NCBI RefSeq assembly: GCF_002197845.1
Contig: NZ_NIDE01000002.1
Location: 496,001 to 560,000 of the forward strand
DNA length: 64,000 nucleotides
Direction: 5' to 3'
Source of the DNA: Fimbriiglobus ruber
Lineage (GTDB): Bacteria; Planctomycetota; Planctomycetia; Gemmatales; Gemmataceae
The notes beneath the pieces were generated by a model. The model had not been told where the DNA came from. It saw only the letters and a program-made list of their open reading frames with translations, and made no database searches. Numbering within the stretch: the first letter of the stretch is position 1; every line of letters starts with the position of its first letter. Below are positions 26,555-34,824 of the stretch, piece after piece. A program made the translations under genes and the position numbers.

Positions 26555-27394
26555 TTAGGACTGGATGGAAACCCAAATCTCGAACCCTCCCAGGCCCGTT
26601 TGGGGGTTGAACTCCGGGCCGTACCGTTCGAGGGTCGGGGCCTCGGCCGCCTTGTAACCCGATTCGGGGAACCACTGGTTCCAGATCGCCGCGAGCGTGG
26701 CCCGGATGCCGGCGACGTGACCCGCGTGGGTGAAGACGGCGTACCGCTGCTCCGGCATGGCCAAGCTCGTCAGACCTTTCGGCAGATTCGCGTCGTTCGT
26801 CACTTCGACGGCACAGAGATAATCGAAGTTGCCATCGCGGTCGAAGTTGTAGCAGACGCCGTAAGCCACCCTTCCTACCTGGCCCGGGATGTTCCCGAGG
26901 TACGGGGTGAAGCGTTGCCACTGGTCGGGGATGCCGACTGGCGATTGGCAGCTGTGTCGCTCGACGAGGCCGGCGAACAGCGTCGGCTTCCGCGTCTCGA
27001 AGCGCGGCGGGGCGAGGTCGGGGGCGGGGGTCGTGGCCGTGGACATGGGAAGAGCCTCCACAATCGGGATGTTGTCGAGATGGCCCCGAGCCCGGACCTG
27101 TTCCGGGGTGGCGCCGAACTGGTCGCGGAACGCCCGCGTGAACGCTTCGTGGGAGCCGTACCCGGCTTCGAGTGCGAGTGCGAGGATGTCGTCGGCACCA
27201 TCCGCGAGTCGGCGGGCGGCCTCGCTCAGCCGGCGGGCGCGGACGTACCGCATGAGCGACAGCCCCGTGGCCGCGGCGAAGGCCCGGGTGAGGTGGAACG
27301 CCGAGACGTGGCACGCCCGGGCGACGTCCTCCAGCGCGACGGGCTCCCGTGAGTGGCTCTCGACGTACCACAGCGCCTTGCGAACCGGGTCCAT
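26555..27394 (-). CDS. AraC-family regulator with GyrI-like effector domain
   Basis: 279 residues. Two helix-turn-helix motifs occupy residues 1-105 (VALEDVARACHVSAFHLTRAFAA; ILALALEAGYGSHEAFTRAFRDQFG), followed by a linker and a C-terminal GyrI-like/Rob-type effector domain (YGVCYNFDRDGNFDYLCAVEVTND ... YAVFTHAGHVAGIRATLAAIWNQWFP). This order, DNA-binding first, is that of Rob-like regulators which sense small molecules. Target genes are unknown; bases 27395-27597 upstream contain no gene and should carry its promoter. Confidence 0.9.
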   Translation of the reverse strand: MDPVRKALWYVESHSREPVALEDVARACHVSAFHLTRAFAAATGLSLMRYVRARRLSEAARRLADGADDILALALEAGYGSHEAFTRAFRDQFGATPEQVRARGHLDNIPIVEALPMSTATTPAPDLAPPRFETRKPTLFAGLVERHSCQSPVGIPDQWQRFTPYLGNIPGQVGRVAYGVCYNFDRDGNFDYLCAVEVTNDANLPKGLTSLAMPEQRYAVFTHAGHVAGIRATLAAIWNQWFPESGYKAAEAPTLERYGPEFNPQTGLGGFEIWVSIQS

Positions 27395-27597
27395 GCGTAC
27401 TCCCTATAAACGTGACGCCAGCATAGGGACGACCGCGGAAAGCCGCTTGATCGTTCTTGCGGTCTTGGACGGGGGAAGTGATGGGAGTTGTGGGTACGGA
27501 GGGAATTGTCCGGGGTCTGTAGGTTTGGACGATGTTGCCGGCATAAGTTCAGCCGGTTTTTTGTTCCATGTCATGGTTGAATTGGCCTGGGCCGTCG

Positions 27598-27667
27598 GTT
27601 AGCCTTGGTGAGACCAAGGCTAACTATGTTAGCGGCCAGGTGTTAGACAGAAATTTTTTCTGTCTAA
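27598..27667. other. Two adjacent hairpins at the head of the cassette-like array
   Basis: GTTAGCCTTGG-TGAGA-CCAAGGCTAAC (27598-27624) and TTAGACAGAAA-TTT-TTTCTGTCTAA (27643-27667) are perfect stems of 11 bp. The second begins within GTTAGAC. A GTTCGGC follows at 27674-27680. They could be a terminator pair or part of a recombination site. Confidence 0.6.
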
Positions 27668-27673
27668 TTACTA

Positions 27674-27680
27674 GTTCGGC
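27674..27680 (+). other. Isolated GTTCGGC core, possible left boundary of the array
   Basis: Same heptamer as the right end of the downstream palindromes, located just before the first small gene, but without a matching left half. Confidence 0.4.
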
Positions 27681-27695
27681 AGCGGAGGGATTTGT

Positions 27696-28094
27696 GTGGG
27701 GCTCGCAATCGGGCTTGCCGTCACTCTCGTTCCGGGCTCGCTATTGCTGCTCCGGCTCGTCCACTACGCGCTTGATCGTGTTTGCGTAGGTCACGCCCAA
27801 CGGTTTTGCAGACGACTGGGGTTGCGGCCCGATCGCGTGAGGTGGCAGCCGGCGTTCGACGGATCGGGGGTTAAGACGGAGTTCACGCTGATCCAACTCG
27901 ACTGCTCGGACCGGCAAACGGAGCGACGGCTCGTGACGTTGTTAGTCTGGCCGTTTGGAGTGTGGAAGCGTGTCGGCGACGTGGCGTTCCCGGAACCTAA
28001 CGGCGGCGAGTGGCCACTGTGCGATTCTGAGCGCGATGCCGGACGAACGGCCGCCGAACAATCCGTTGCAGCAGACCGGCGGGGCATTCGGTGA
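27696..28094 (+). CDS. Hypothetical membrane-anchored protein (cassette gene 1)
   Basis: 132 residues from a GTG. An N-terminal hydrophobic helix (GLAIGLAVTLVPGSLLLLRL) is followed by a charged segment and a beta-rich domain (GSGVKTEFTLIQLDCSDRQTERRLVTLLVWPFG). Family not recognised. The final residues are encoded inside the palindrome at 28053-28148, as is usual for integron cassettes. GC content and style match the other small genes to the right. Confidence 0.5.
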   Translation: MGLAIGLAVTLVPGSLLLLRLVHYALDRVCVGHAQRFCRRLGLRPDRVRWQPAFDGSGVKTEFTLIQLDCSDRQTERRLVTLLVWPFGVWKRVGDVAFPEPNGGEWPLCDSERDAGRTAAEQSVAADRRGIR

Positions 28095-28148
28095 TTCCAA
28101 GGTCTACGGCTCCCCAGCCCCGCCGGCTGCTGAGCTGGGCCGTTTGGC
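28053..28148 (+). repeat. attC-like site A
   Basis: Bounded by GCCGAAC and GTTTGGC. The arms GCAGCAGACCGGCGGGGC and GCCCCGCCGGCTGCTGAGC pair with a single extra A bulged on the left arm, then a ~30-base loop. One bulged base in the stem is a feature of integron attC sites. Confidence 0.7.
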
Positions 28149-28164
28149 AGAAGAGGGCTTTGCG

Positions 28165-28587
28165 GTGGGGCGGTCGCGGAAAGACAGTCGGCGCCGGATC
28201 ACCGTCGATGGGGTGGTGTACCGCTACACCGTCTCGCCGGACGACGGGTTCGTCGCCCTGATCGCCCGTCCAGATGACGCATGCGGCCAGCGGCTGTGGG
28301 TCAAGTTCGGCTATCACGACGACTGGGTGCCGGTCGGCGGTGATGTTCATCAATCCGCCGGACATCGTCTGATCTTGCCACGGGTGGTCCGGTTGGCCAT
28401 CTTGGACGGGTTGCGGCGGGGCTGGAACCCGGCCGTCACAGAGTCGGGGGTGTTCCGGGTGTTCGATGGCGATAGCTTGCTCCCGCCCGACGAGTGGCCG
28501 CGGTTCACACACCCGGCTCAGGGCCACGTCCCCGGCGAGCAAAGGCATGCCGAACCCGGCGCCGCACCTGACCGCGGCGGCAGGTAG
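28165..28587 (+). CDS. Hypothetical protein (cassette gene 2)
   Basis: 140 residues from the GTG at 28165, which has AGAGGG upstream; the frame is open further left but there it reads through the attC-like site. Soluble, with alternating strands (RRITVDGVVYRYTVSPDDGFVALIARP; WVKFGYHDDWVPVGGDVH; ILPRVVRLAILDGLRRGWNP). Family not recognised. The last ~13 codons lie in site B. Confidence 0.5.
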   Translation: MGRSRKDSRRRITVDGVVYRYTVSPDDGFVALIARPDDACGQRLWVKFGYHDDWVPVGGDVHQSAGHRLILPRVVRLAILDGLRRGWNPAVTESGVFRVFDGDSLLPPDEWPRFTHPAQGHVPGEQRHAEPGAAPDRGGR

Positions 28588-28642
28588 GCTTTTCGGAATT
28601 CAACGCCTCATCAGCCGCCGCAGCTGAGCTCGAGTGTTCGGC
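28549..28642 (+). repeat. attC-like site B
   Basis: GCCGAAC at the left and GTTCGGC at the right, 94 bp. The arms GACCGCGGCGGC and GCCGCCGCAGCTGAGC pair imperfectly around a loop containing AGGTAGGCTTTTCGGAATTC. Confidence 0.7.
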
Positions 28643-28655
28643 GGAGGGCGCATTA

Positions 28656-29300
28656 ATGGAACGTGCGGCGTTTGCCGACGAGTTGTGCCGCCAGATCGTC
28701 GCAGACCTGCGACGGTTTCGGGAGGCGCACCCCAAAGAAACCGTGTACGGGTATGGGCTCCTGGGGGAACCAGGCGGGGAACCGTACCTCGCTTCGGTCG
28801 TCGCCACGGAGGAGGGGCTCCAACGGGTCGCCGCCAAGTACCAGAAGCTCGGCTACCGTTACAAGGGGTTCGTGGAGGAGCGGGCGGCCACCGCCGGGGA
28901 ATTGGCCACGTGGTTGCGGTGGGCCAACCCGGACGACGGCTGGTACTTCTGGGGCCTGCCGGATCACAAGCGGGTTCGAGCGGCCCTGACCGCCCTGGTT
29001 GATGCGGGCGGCTTGGGAGGGGAGGAGTTCGAGGAGTTCTGCACGGATGTTCTGGCTTCACTCCAGACCGTTCCAGAATGGCGCGAGGAAATGACTCGAG
29101 GCCTGGTCGTCCTCGGGTTCACCTACGGCTCGGACCCGCGGGACTTTCTGCGGACCGCGACGCGGGCTAACCCATACCCAGTGGTGCGGCGGCTGTGGCG
29201 GGAGCAGTGGAAGGCAAGCGAGTTGCGGCCGCGGCTCGTACCCTCTGGTGCGCGAGCCGCCGAACTAGACTCTGCTGCACCTGATCGGAGCGGCAAGTAG
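28656..29300 (+). CDS. DUF4303-like protein (cassette gene 3)
   Basis: 214 residues. The opening FADELCRQIVADLRRFREAH and then ETVYGYGLLGEPGGEPYLASVVATEEG, and the later WYFWGLPDHKRV and VVLGFTYGSDPRDFL, follow the pattern of DUF4303/SMI1-neighbourhood proteins of unknown role, some linked to contact-dependent toxin loci. The ATG follows GAGGGCG. Its last codons lie in site C. Confidence 0.6.
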   Translation: MERAAFADELCRQIVADLRRFREAHPKETVYGYGLLGEPGGEPYLASVVATEEGLQRVAAKYQKLGYRYKGFVEERAATAGELATWLRWANPDDGWYFWGLPDHKRVRAALTALVDAGGLGGEEFEEFCTDVLASLQTVPEWREEMTRGLVVLGFTYGSDPRDFLRTATRANPYPVVRRLWREQWKASELRPRLVPSGARAAELDSAAPDRSGK

Positions 29301-29357
29301 CCCTTTCATGGGTCAGGCTCTCTCAGCCGCCCGGACCGGTGAGCGGAGTCGTTCGGC
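29259..29357 (+). repeat. attC-like site C
   Basis: GCCGAAC and GTTCGGC, 99 bp apart including ends. The arms CACCTGATCGGAGCGGC and GCCGCCCGGACCGGTGAG pair imperfectly with bulges. Confidence 0.7.
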
Positions 29358-29386
29358 GGCCCAATGGCTATCGGGACTCTTACGTC

Positions 29387-29935
<549 letters not shown>

Positions 29936-29988
29936 CCATATCCGCGGCTTCGGGTCGGCGAGCTGTCTGTTCGGTCACGGAGGCAGAG

Positions 29989-30558
29989 ATGCGGCGAGGG
30001 CGCTGGTTAGTGATCGCCTTTGCGCTCGCAGTTGTTGGCGGCGGCGCCTACCTCTTGGCCGTGTGGTACGACCGTCCGGCGTTCACCATCGATCCCACTC
30101 AACCGTTCCAGCTGGAATTCGGGCGAGGGAGCGGTGGGCGGCGCGGGTTGGACACGGTCAAGATCGACCAGACCGGCCGGGCTGTCCTCCACCGGATGAA
30201 GTCCGAGCGCAAGGAAGGTGTCAGCGTCTTATCTTGGGAGTTTGCCACGCTCCAGTTGTCGCCGGAGGCGTTGGCCGAGGTGTTGAAAGCGGTCGAGTCG
30301 AACGGCCTGATGGGACTGCGGAACGCGTACCACGAGGATATTTACGACGGCACGCAGTGGGTGTTGTGGATCAAACAGGGGGACCGAGAGAAGTCCGTGT
30401 ACTTCGACAACAATTTCCCCCAACAGATTGAGGTGTTCGCTGAGCAGTTGGACGACATCCTGGCTCGGGCCGGAGTAGGCAAGGTGTCGTGGCAGCCGGT
30501 CCCAGAGCGGCAGTCCCGGCAGCACGAGCGCGAGCTTTGGGACAGCATCAAGCGATAG
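29989..30558 (+). CDS. Membrane-anchored hypothetical protein (cassette gene 5)
   Basis: 189 residues with an N-terminal hydrophobic segment (WLVIAFALAVVGGGAYLLAV) that acts as signal anchor, then an exported domain with VKIDQTGRAVLHR and a helical ELSPEALAEVLKAVES-like stretch (actual residues QLSPEALAEVLKAVES). I do not recognise the family. A degenerate core GTTCGGT at 29969-29975 just upstream may be the remains of a site separating it from the DHFR-like gene. Confidence 0.6.
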   Translation: MRRGRWLVIAFALAVVGGGAYLLAVWYDRPAFTIDPTQPFQLEFGRGSGGRRGLDTVKIDQTGRAVLHRMKSERKEGVSVLSWEFATLQLSPEALAEVLKAVESNGLMGLRNAYHEDIYDGTQWVLWIKQGDREKSVYFDNNFPQQIEVFAEQLDDILARAGVGKVSWQPVPERQSRQHERELWDSIKR

Positions 30559-30566
30559 CGGCAGGG

Positions 30567-30664
30567 GTCGAACAATACGCTACACCTGACCGGGGTCGCA
30601 TGTTGGCTTTCCGCGACGCACTGCCTGACTCGCGGCTTCGGGCCACTGAGCGCGGTCGTTCGGC
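30567..30664 (+). repeat. attC-like site D
   Basis: GTCGAAC at the left and GTTCGGC at the right, 98 bp. CTACACCTGACCGGGGTCGC faces GCGGCTTCGGGCCACTGAGC. Follows the stop codon of the upstream gene by 8 bp. Confidence 0.65.
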
Positions 30665-30695
30665 CACCGAGGCGCGGTGGATTCGTGGCGGGCGA

Positions 30696-30929
30696 ATGGC
30701 GATGAAGGTCCGATTCTACCGGGAGTTGTGGGATCATCCCACGACGCGCTGCCCGGCTATCTACCGCAACGACGTGGTGGAGCAAGAGGCGTATACCGTG
30801 CTGTTTCATCCGGGTGAGGATTTGCCGGGGTTCAACGGCTGCCGCCTGGCACTGGGGCAGATCGAGCCGTGCGAGCGTTATCTGCGGGTTGTCTATCTGG
30901 ACGTTGCACCTGACCCGGCGGGCATGTAG
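30696..30929 (+). CDS. Small hypothetical protein (cassette gene 6)
   Basis: 77 residues, M-A-M-K-V-R-F-Y start (ATG at 30696 or 30702). Contains WDHPTTRCPAIYRNDVVEQE and ERYLRVVYLDVAPDP; soluble. Its size and position between two attC-like sites support it as a cassette gene, but there is no family match from memory. Confidence 0.5.
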   Translation: MAMKVRFYRELWDHPTTRCPAIYRNDVVEQEAYTVLFHPGEDLPGFNGCRLALGQIEPCERYLRVVYLDVAPDPAGM

Positions 30930-30986
30930 GCTTTCCCGGCGTCATAGCTCCCCGCGCCCGCCGGCAAGTGAACTTCATTGTTCGGC
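30896..30986 (+). repeat. attC-like site E
   Basis: Right core GTTCGGC at 30980-30986. GTTGCACCTGACCCGGCGGG faces CCCGCCGGCAAGTGAACTTC. The left core is weak (TCTGGAC), so the boundary is approximate. Confidence 0.6.
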
Positions 30987-31012
30987 GGGGAAGCGTGTAC
31001 TCGGGGGTCTTC

Positions 31013-31396
31013 ATGCCAGATCAGCTATCGCCAGACGTCGAACTGCTCCACGCGGCCTACGCCGCCTTCAACGCGCGAGACATTGACGCTGCCCTCGCCA
31101 CCATGGCTCCGGATGTCGAATGGCCGAAGGCGTTCAAAGGCGGCTTCGCCCGCGGCCGTCAGGAGGTCCGTGCCTACTGGACGGAGCAGTGGTCCGAGAT
31201 CGACCCGCGTGTCCAACCGACCTCCTTTCACCCGGAGGCTGGCGGTCGGATTCTCGTCCATGTGCATCAAGTCGTCCGCGACATGGCCGGGGGCGTCGTC
31301 GCCGACGGGTACGTCGGTCACCACTTCACGATCGAGTCTGGCTTGATCCGAGCCATGGAAGTGTGCCCACTCCCGCCGCCCGATCAGGGGGCCTAG
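31013..31396 (+). CDS. Nuclear transport factor 2-like (SnoaL) protein
   Basis: 127 residues. LLHAAYAAFNARDIDAALATMAPDVEW followed by a GRQEVRAYWTEQWSE helix and a beta sheet ending VADGYVGHHFTIESGLIRAMEV is the standard NTF2/SnoaL cone fold. Such proteins are small-molecule binding or isomerase scaffolds; the ligand is unknown. No clear attC-like site follows it; bases 31397-31550 contain only degenerate GTTCG-type traces. Confidence 0.78.
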   Translation: MPDQLSPDVELLHAAYAAFNARDIDAALATMAPDVEWPKAFKGGFARGRQEVRAYWTEQWSEIDPRVQPTSFHPEAGGRILVHVHQVVRDMAGGVVADGYVGHHFTIESGLIRAMEVCPLPPPDQGA

Positions 31397-31550
31397 CGGG
31401 GGTGGCGGGGCGGTGGTTCGCCGGGCGGCCAGAGCGCTGCCCCAGGCGCTTGAGCAGATTGGGGCCGGTTGTTCGTTTCTGGGTCTTCATCGCGCACCCG
31501 GCGGTCCAAGCTGCCGAGCGGGGTCATGCGGCCAATAGAGGTGCCCGGGG

Positions 31551-32006
31551 ATGCTGACAGTGCGGACGGTAGAAGGGGCGCCGCAGCGGGTGCCCAAACG
31601 TTGGCCCGCGGGGGCATGGTTCGGCGCCCAGGTCGGTACCACGGCGTGGCTGGTCACAGGCGCGGTCGAGATGGCGACCACCGCGCCGTGGCTGGCCGTC
31701 CTGTGGCTGGCGGTTTTCGCCGTTGCCAACTTCCTGGGAACGTGGCTCTGGCGGCGTCACCGACTCGGCCAACCGTCGACCGACCTGCTCCTGCTGGCAG
31801 TGTGCGAGGCCGCTGGCCTGATCGCGGTCGTCTCGTTCGTCGTCGCCCGACCCGCTGGCGTCGCGGAGGCGGGGGTTCCCTCCGTCGTCTACCTCGCCCT
31901 GCTGGTGTTGCCGGCGGTCGCGGTGCTACTCACTTTCGTCGGGCGAGCATCGCGGGCAGATATGGGGAAGGCCGACCCAGGTGGTGCAGCGGACCGCAAG
32001 TGCTGA
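31551..32006 (+). CDS. Four-helix membrane protein (cassette gene 8)
   Basis: 151 residues with four hydrophobic segments, roughly residues 22-44, 46-68, 76-98 and 107-130. The short tail RASRADMGKADPGGAADRKC is encoded partly inside site G. Family not recognised. ATG with GGGG upstream. Confidence 0.55.
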   Translation: MLTVRTVEGAPQRVPKRWPAGAWFGAQVGTTAWLVTGAVEMATTAPWLAVLWLAVFAVANFLGTWLWRRHRLGQPSTDLLLLAVCEAAGLIAVVSFVVARPAGVAEAGVPSVVYLALLVLPAVAVLLTFVGRASRADMGKADPGGAADRKC

Positions 32007-32040
32007 CGTACTTTGCGGCCTCTGATCTTGTTCGTTCGGC
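31971..32040 (+). repeat. attC-like site G (short form)
   Basis: GCCGACC at the left and GTTCGGC at the right, only 70 bp. GCAGCGGACCGCAAGT faces ACTTTGCGGCCTCTGA; again one extra base on the left arm. The loop is short compared with other sites. Confidence 0.65.
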
Positions 32041-32062
32041 GGCGCGAGAAAAAGGGGTTCAC

Positions 32063-32443
32063 ATGGAACAGGTAGTTGGAATCGGCGGTGTCTTCTTCAA
32101 GTCGCGCGATCCCAAGGCGCTCGCCGCCTGGTATCGCGAACACCTGGGCGTGCCCGTCGAACCGGAGCAGACCTACGGAGTTTTCACGTCTGCCGCGGCG
32201 GGCGAGCAGGCGGTTTGGTCGGCGTTCCCTGCGGACACCTCCTACTTCGGTTCGGGCCCGGCGCCGTTCATGGTCAATTATCGCGTCCGAAACCTCGACG
32301 CCATGTTGGCCCAACTCCGGGCGGCGGGGGCGCCGGTCGATGACCGCGTCGAGGATTACGGCTATGGCCGGTTCGGCTGGGCGACCGACCCGGAGGGTAA
32401 CCGATTCGAGCTGTGGGAGCCGCGCTCACCCGGACAGGGATAA
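32063..32443 (+). CDS. VOC superfamily protein (cassette gene 9)
   Basis: 126 residues. IGGVFFKSRDPKALAAWYRE opens a glyoxalase-fold domain, and FGWATDPEGNRFELWEP closes it with the usual metal-ligand glutamate position. The central YRVRNLDAMLAQLRAAGAPV helix is also typical. Members are often dioxygenase-like or resistance proteins; substrate unknown. Not close to the VOC protein at 11737. ATG follows AAAAAGGGG. Confidence 0.85.
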   Translation: MEQVVGIGGVFFKSRDPKALAAWYREHLGVPVEPEQTYGVFTSAAAGEQAVWSAFPADTSYFGSGPAPFMVNYRVRNLDAMLAQLRAAGAPVDDRVEDYGYGRFGWATDPEGNRFELWEPRSPGQG

Positions 32444-32452
32444 GCGCACCAC

Positions 32453-32550
32453 GCCGAACTACCGGCTGAAGCTGACTGGGGCCGCCATCCTGGTATTCTG
32501 GGCTTCAACGTCTTTGTAGGCGCCCCGACTGTTGAGCGGGGTTGTTCGGC
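32453..32550 (+). repeat. attC-like site H
   Basis: GCCGAAC and GTTCGGC, 98 bp. AGCTGACTGGGGCCGCC faces GGCGCCCCGACTGTTGAGC with bulges; the loop includes ATCCTGGTATTCTGGGCTTC. Confidence 0.7.
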
Positions 32551-32566
32551 GAAGGAGGCGCGACGG

Positions 32567-33109
32567 GTGGGGAATCGCCGAGCGAGAGAGCTGATGCTGC
32601 GGCAGGCCGATGAGGCTGACTGGAAGCGTGTCCGCACCCAACCGCGTCCAGCACACAGCGACCCCCATGCGCGGGGCATTGGAGTACGGCGACTGCTACT
32701 CATCATCACCCCGTCGTTCGAGCCGGCAGTGGTGTGGGACGTGCGGCAGGGCCGGGAGTGGCAACTGATTCGCCCGCGGGTCGTCCAGACGGAGCCGGCG
32801 TTGTTGGTGGTAGGGCACGACGTGGTCCCACTCCCTTCGGCCGTGGTGGCCGCGTACTTCGAGCGGGTCACCGCCCTCACTCTGCCGCTCCGCCCAGACC
32901 TGAGCGGGTGCGGCGGAGCCGACGGCACATTGTACGAGTTGGAGGTGGTCGGGGACTTGTCCTCCGGGTGGCGGTTCCAGTGGTGGTCCGACTGGCCGCA
33001 GCAGTGGCGGTCGCTGGTAGTGCTAGCCGAGGAGATGCACGCGACGTTTTCAGCCGCAGCAGGCCCGACCGCCGAACCTGGCGCTGCACCTGACACCGGC
33101 CGCACGTAG
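32567..33109 (+). CDS. Hypothetical protein (cassette gene 10)
   Basis: 180 residues from a GTG preceded by GGAGG. Soluble; includes VRRLLLIITPSFEPAVVWDV, LVVGHDVVPLPSAVVAAYFE and a tryptophan-rich WRFQWWSDWPQQWRSL. Family not recognised. Its final codons (PTAEPGAAPDTGRT) are encoded in the left half of the next attC-like site. Confidence 0.5.
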   Translation: MGNRRARELMLRQADEADWKRVRTQPRPAHSDPHARGIGVRRLLLIITPSFEPAVVWDVRQGREWQLIRPRVVQTEPALLVVGHDVVPLPSAVVAAYFERVTALTLPLRPDLSGCGGADGTLYELEVVGDLSSGWRFQWWSDWPQQWRSLVVLAEEMHATFSAAAGPTAEPGAAPDTGRT

Positions 33110-33115
33110 TTCGAC
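33071..33115 (+). repeat. attC-like site I (deleted form)
   Basis: GCCGAAC at 33071 and a standard left arm GCTGCACCTGACACCGGCCG, but the right arm is missing and a degenerate GTTCGAC ends the site at 33115. Probably shortened by an internal deletion. Confidence 0.5.
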
Positions 33116-33174
33116 GACGACGGAGGAGCGGTGATGTCTCGCATCGCGGAAATACTGACGACGAAAAACCGCGT

Positions 33175-34467
33175 CAGTACTTTCCAATTGAGCTAGGGAA
33201 CACAGGCTCCGTTCGGTAAAGGGGTTGTGTCACGCAATCACCCTCCACGGAAGGAGCCCGTGTTCCATGGGAGTGTATACCCGGTTGTCGCCTCGTGTCA
33301 TCCCCAACGAGGTGTTCGCGGCCGCCGCCGAGCATTGCCAAACCGTTTTCGCGTTCGGTGATGCGGTGGTCTGCACGGCCGCCATGCTCTGGACGGTCCT
33401 GGTGTGGGCGGCGGCTCGCACCGCGTCGTTATCCCGTGCCGTCCACCGACTGTACCCCGGAACCCACGACCAGACGTTCTGGAACCTCCTCCGGGTCCAC
33501 CTGCCCCGGCAGGTACCGGCTCTCGAACGACGACTCAACCGGTTGCTTCGGCTCCCCGCCCTGTTGCCCCGATTGGCCGGTCGGGCGGTCACCCTGGCGG
33601 TCGATTACCATGCCATCCCGTACTACGGCGCCCCAAAAAAAAGTGCCCGCCAACTCCGCCGCGGCAAACCCGACCGCGGGACCACCAAGTTCCATACGTA
33701 TGCCACCGTGTGTGTCGTCGTCGCCGGTTGGCGGTACACGTTGGCCCTGACCTGGGTCCGCGCCAAGGAGACGCCGACCGACGTTCTCGAGCGCCTGTGG
33801 GCCGAGGTGGCGGCCAGCGGGATTGTGTGCAAGACGGCTCTCCTCGACCGCTACTTCTTCACCGTGCCGGTGATGGCGTGGCTCCAGGATCACAATCTCC
33901 CGTTCATCATCCCGGTGGTCATGCGGGGCCGCAAACCCAAGCGGGGCCGCAAGGCCAAGGGGATGCGCGCGTGCCGGAACTGGAAGGCGGGCTCGTACCC
34001 GTACACCCACCGGGCGGGGAAGGACGCGGTCGACATCCGGTTGGTCGTGACGTACAAGTCGTATCGCCGCCACCGCACGAAGACGCGGCACACGAAGAAG
34101 CTGTTCTTCGCGACCTGGAAGGTGCGATTGTCTCCGGTCGATGTCCGCGAGACGTATCGGACGCGGTTCGGGATCGAAGCCAGCTACCGCCAGTTGAACC
34201 ACTCCCGGGCTCGGACCTCCTCACGGGATCCACTGTACCGGTTGTTGCTGGTCGGGCTGTCGCTGTTCTTGCGGAACGTGTGGCAATGGCTGGTCGGGAC
34301 CGCCCGTCCGTCAAAGACGCATGGCCGGAAGGCAAACCGACCGGTCGCGGCATCCACACCCCCGCGGTATCAGGATATCCTCGATGACTTCAGCGAGTAC
34401 CTGTTCCAGCAGTCGCAACATCCAAACCCACCATCACATGCGTCGTGACAAAAAATGGAAACTACTG
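33175..34467 (+). mobile_element. ISH3-like insertion sequence
   Basis: Ends are CAGTACTTTCCA (33175-33186) and TGGAAACTACTG (34456-34467), inverted with one mismatch. The flanking 5-bp duplication CGCGT lies at 33170-33174 and 34468-34472. Length 1293 bp, one transposase gene. The exact target duplication and intact gene point to a recent insertion. Confidence 0.9.
33267..34448 (+). CDS. DDE transposase of the ISH3/IS4 group
   Basis: 393 residues from the ATG at 33267 (GVYTRLSPRVIPNEVFAAAA). Motifs: VTLAVDYHAIPYYGAPKK with the first catalytic aspartate, KTALLDRYFFTVPVMAWL with the second, and YRTRFGIEASYRQLNHSRAR with the Y-(2)-R-(3)-E signature of IS4-related enzymes. A basic stretch GRKPKRGRKAKG sits between. 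An in-frame upstream start (33225) is less likely. Complete, so possibly active. Confidence 0.9.
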   Translation: MGVYTRLSPRVIPNEVFAAAAEHCQTVFAFGDAVVCTAAMLWTVLVWAAARTASLSRAVHRLYPGTHDQTFWNLLRVHLPRQVPALERRLNRLLRLPALLPRLAGRAVTLAVDYHAIPYYGAPKKSARQLRRGKPDRGTTKFHTYATVCVVVAGWRYTLALTWVRAKETPTDVLERLWAEVAASGIVCKTALLDRYFFTVPVMAWLQDHNLPFIIPVVMRGRKPKRGRKAKGMRACRNWKAGSYPYTHRAGKDAVDIRLVVTYKSYRRHRTKTRHTKKLFFATWKVRLSPVDVRETYRTRFGIEASYRQLNHSRARTSSRDPLYRLLLVGLSLFLRNVWQWLVGTARPSKTHGRKANRPVAASTPPRYQDILDDFSEYLFQQSQHPNPPSHAS

Positions 34468-34824
34468 CGCGTGCTGAGGTGGTGTGGGCAGAGCACGGCG
34501 GACTTCATCGCCGCGATGCATGCCATCGAAGAGTCGGATTCGGTCCCGGACAAACGGATTCTCAGCTGCCGAGTCGTCCACCCTGGCGACGTGCTGCTGG
34601 TGACGACCGGTGAGGGCCGCGGCGGATGCTATGGCGGCGGCTGTACCGTCCTGCTAGAGCGGGGCGCGTCCGGATGGGTGGTCGCCGAAGTTGAAGGGTG
34701 GCGTTCGTGAGTGGTAGCCCAGATGCCGAGCCACCGGCCCCGCAGGTGAGCTGTGTCGTCCGGCGGTGACGAGGAGTTGTGCCTTGCGGAGCATGGAAAC
34801 GAGCCGGAGGTGACGCGGTGTCGT

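Larger units (their letters stand above)
33134..34710 (+). pseudogene. Cassette gene 11, split by an ISH3-like element
   Basis: Removing the element and one copy of CGCGT joins 33134-33174 to 34473-34710 as a single open frame of 92 residues: it begins MSRIAEILTTKNR and continues VLRWCGQSTADFIAAMHAIE to ASGWVVAEVEGWRS. A glycine-rich GEGRGGCYGGGC loop is notable. The family is unknown. GGAGGAGCG precedes the ATG. The insertion leaves only 13 codons before the break. Confidence 0.85.

Noticed and set aside
31397-31550. Possible attC-like site after the NTF2-like gene
   Set aside because: Only a GTTCG-type trace is present; no matching left arm could be found.
34711-34824. Palindromic right half (CACCGGCCCCGCAGGTGAGC, GTCCGGC) as a further attC-like site
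   Set aside because: Core is GTC instead of GTT, the left half is missing, and it could belong to either orientation.
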